A DNA stretch of 64,000 bases, from NCBI RefSeq assembly GCF_016587375.1, contig NZ_BNJG01000001.1, positions 4,546,501 through 4,610,500 of the forward strand, given 5' to 3'. The position numbers were made by a program, and so were the translations under genes. Shown here piece by piece: positions 63,409 to 64,000 of the stretch. This DNA is from Ktedonobacter robiniae. Its GTDB lineage: Bacteria > Chloroflexota > Ktedonobacteria > Ktedonobacterales > Ktedonobacteraceae. Below the pieces are notes generated by a model. That model was not told the DNA's origin. It ran no database searches and saw nothing but the letters and a program-made list of their open reading frames with translations. Numbering within the stretch: position 1 is the first letter of the stretch; each line of letters starts with the position of its first letter.

Positions 63409-64000
63409 TAACCTGATCAGGCAGCCTTCGTGGGCGCGGAGCTGGAGGTGCGCCAGGTCGACGTCCTCTTCGCGGTCCAGGTGGGTGGAGAGGATGATGT
63501 GCCCCTGACCAGCTGGCAAGGGTTTTACTATCTGCTCGCTCTCCGCGAAGTTGAGGACGACCAGGTAGCGCGTGCCCTCGTGTGCGCGCAGAAAGGCGAA
63601 GCAGTTGGCATTATCCTGGTCCAGGGTCTGGTAGGCACCCTGGGAGAGTGCTGGAAGTGCGCGGCGCAGCGTCAGGAGGGTGCGCGTCAGAGTCAGGAAG
63701 GAGCGTGGGTCCTGCTGTTCCGCGGCGACGTTATTGTTCTGATAGTCTGAGGCGATGGGAAGCCAGGTCTGGATACCTGCCGGGCTGAAGCCCGCGTTTG
63801 GCGTGTCGTCCCACTGCATGGGTGTGCGATTTGGATCGCGGCCATTGGCGGGATTATCTTTGCCCTGGGGATCATGCATCATCTCAAGCGGGATCGCTAC
63901 GTCTTGCATGCCCAGTTCATCGCCATAGTAGCATGTGGGGGTGCCGCGTAGGGTCAGCAGGAGCATCTGTGCGGCACGTGCCTGCCCGCGACCCAGGCGT
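63406..64000 (-). CDS. GH13 alpha-glucosidase, C-terminal part (5' end outside window)
   Basis: The open frame continues to the window edge. The visible part of about 197 residues has the GH13 conserved region IV vicinity MLLLTLRGTPTCYYGDELGM, then DPNRTPMQWDDTPNAGFSP, and a C-terminal beta-sandwich domain with YLVVLNFAE. This is the pattern of alpha-glucosidase/oligo-1,6-glucosidase or trehalulose-type enzymes. The catalytic Asp/Glu residues lie outside the window, so exact specificity is open. Confidence 0.9.
   Translation of the reverse strand, partial: RLGRGQARAAQMLLLTLRGTPTCYYGDELGMQDVAIPLEMMHDPQGKDNPANGRDPNRTPMQWDDTPNAGFSPAGIQTWLPIASDYQNNNVAAEQQDPRSFLTLTRTLLTLRRALPALSQGAYQTLDQDNANCFAFLRAHEGTRYLVVLNFAESEQIVKPLPAGQGHIILSTHLDREEDVDLAHLQLRAHEGCLIRL

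Overview
The window looks like chromosomal DNA from a soil-type, filamentous Gram-positive-like bacterium of the Chloroflexota, most likely class Ktedonobacteria. This is an inference from gene content. Pointers are a group 1h (high-affinity) [NiFe]-hydrogenase operon with actinobacterial-style accessory genes, eukaryote-like Ser/Thr kinase and phosphatase genes, a class I terpene synthase, a SorC regulator, and many one-component regulators (TetR, LysR, MarR, AraC). Efflux proteins occur without outer-membrane partners. No rRNA, tRNA, CRISPR array, transposase or phage gene was recognised.

Layout. 1-4.6 kb: truncated amino acid permease, metallophosphatase and Ser/Thr kinase, LysR regulator, tiny membrane ORF. 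4.6-8.9 kb: TMEM175-like channel, PPK2 polyphosphate kinase with a DUF1684 protein, small unknown, CYTH protein with a radical SAM protein. 9.5-12.4 kb: SorC regulator, terpene synthase, YggT protein. 12.5-17.7 kb: amidase, orphan histidine kinase, KDPG aldolase with KDG kinase. 17.7-21.8 kb: stand-alone RND pump and its TetR. 21.9-29.1 kb: a complete trans-4-hydroxyproline degradation operon (epimerase, three-subunit D-hydroxyproline dehydrogenase, deaminase, 2-oxoglutarate semialdehyde dehydrogenase) with a divergent PAS-AraC regulator. The epimerase carries a one-base frameshift at its second catalytic cysteine. 29.2-33.9 kb: lipid kinase, cupin, DUF2000, MarR and two small conserved proteins.

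33.9-49.1 kb is a single minus-strand hydrogenase operon of 18 genes. In transcription order it holds small subunit, large subunit, 74-aa protein, NifU-like protein, DUF5947-like, DUF6084-like, a 435-aa orphan, maturation protease, a 33-aa membrane peptide, hypA, hypB, hypF, then hypC-SIS-hypC2-SIS, hypD and hypE. Many genes overlap by ATGA, suggesting translational coupling. The small subunit has an Asp in place of a proximal-cluster Cys and neither subunit has a Tat signal, which fits the oxygen-tolerant enzymes that scavenge atmospheric H2.

49.9-64 kb: LysM/transglycosylase protein; TetR, DHA2 pump, short membrane-fusion protein and a membrane coiled-coil protein; MurD; a Ser/His-rich membrane protein; ATP-dependent PEP carboxykinase; TetR with a two-gene ABC-2 exporter; small unknown; and the C-terminal part of a GH13 glucosidase.

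The most unusual non-coding signals are long perfect hairpins (stems 14-37 bp) at most gene ends, an interspersed inverted-repeat element that carries the stop codons of hypB and of a TetR gene, and four AAGTCA boxes spaced exactly 20 bp apart in front of the TetR-DHA2 genes.
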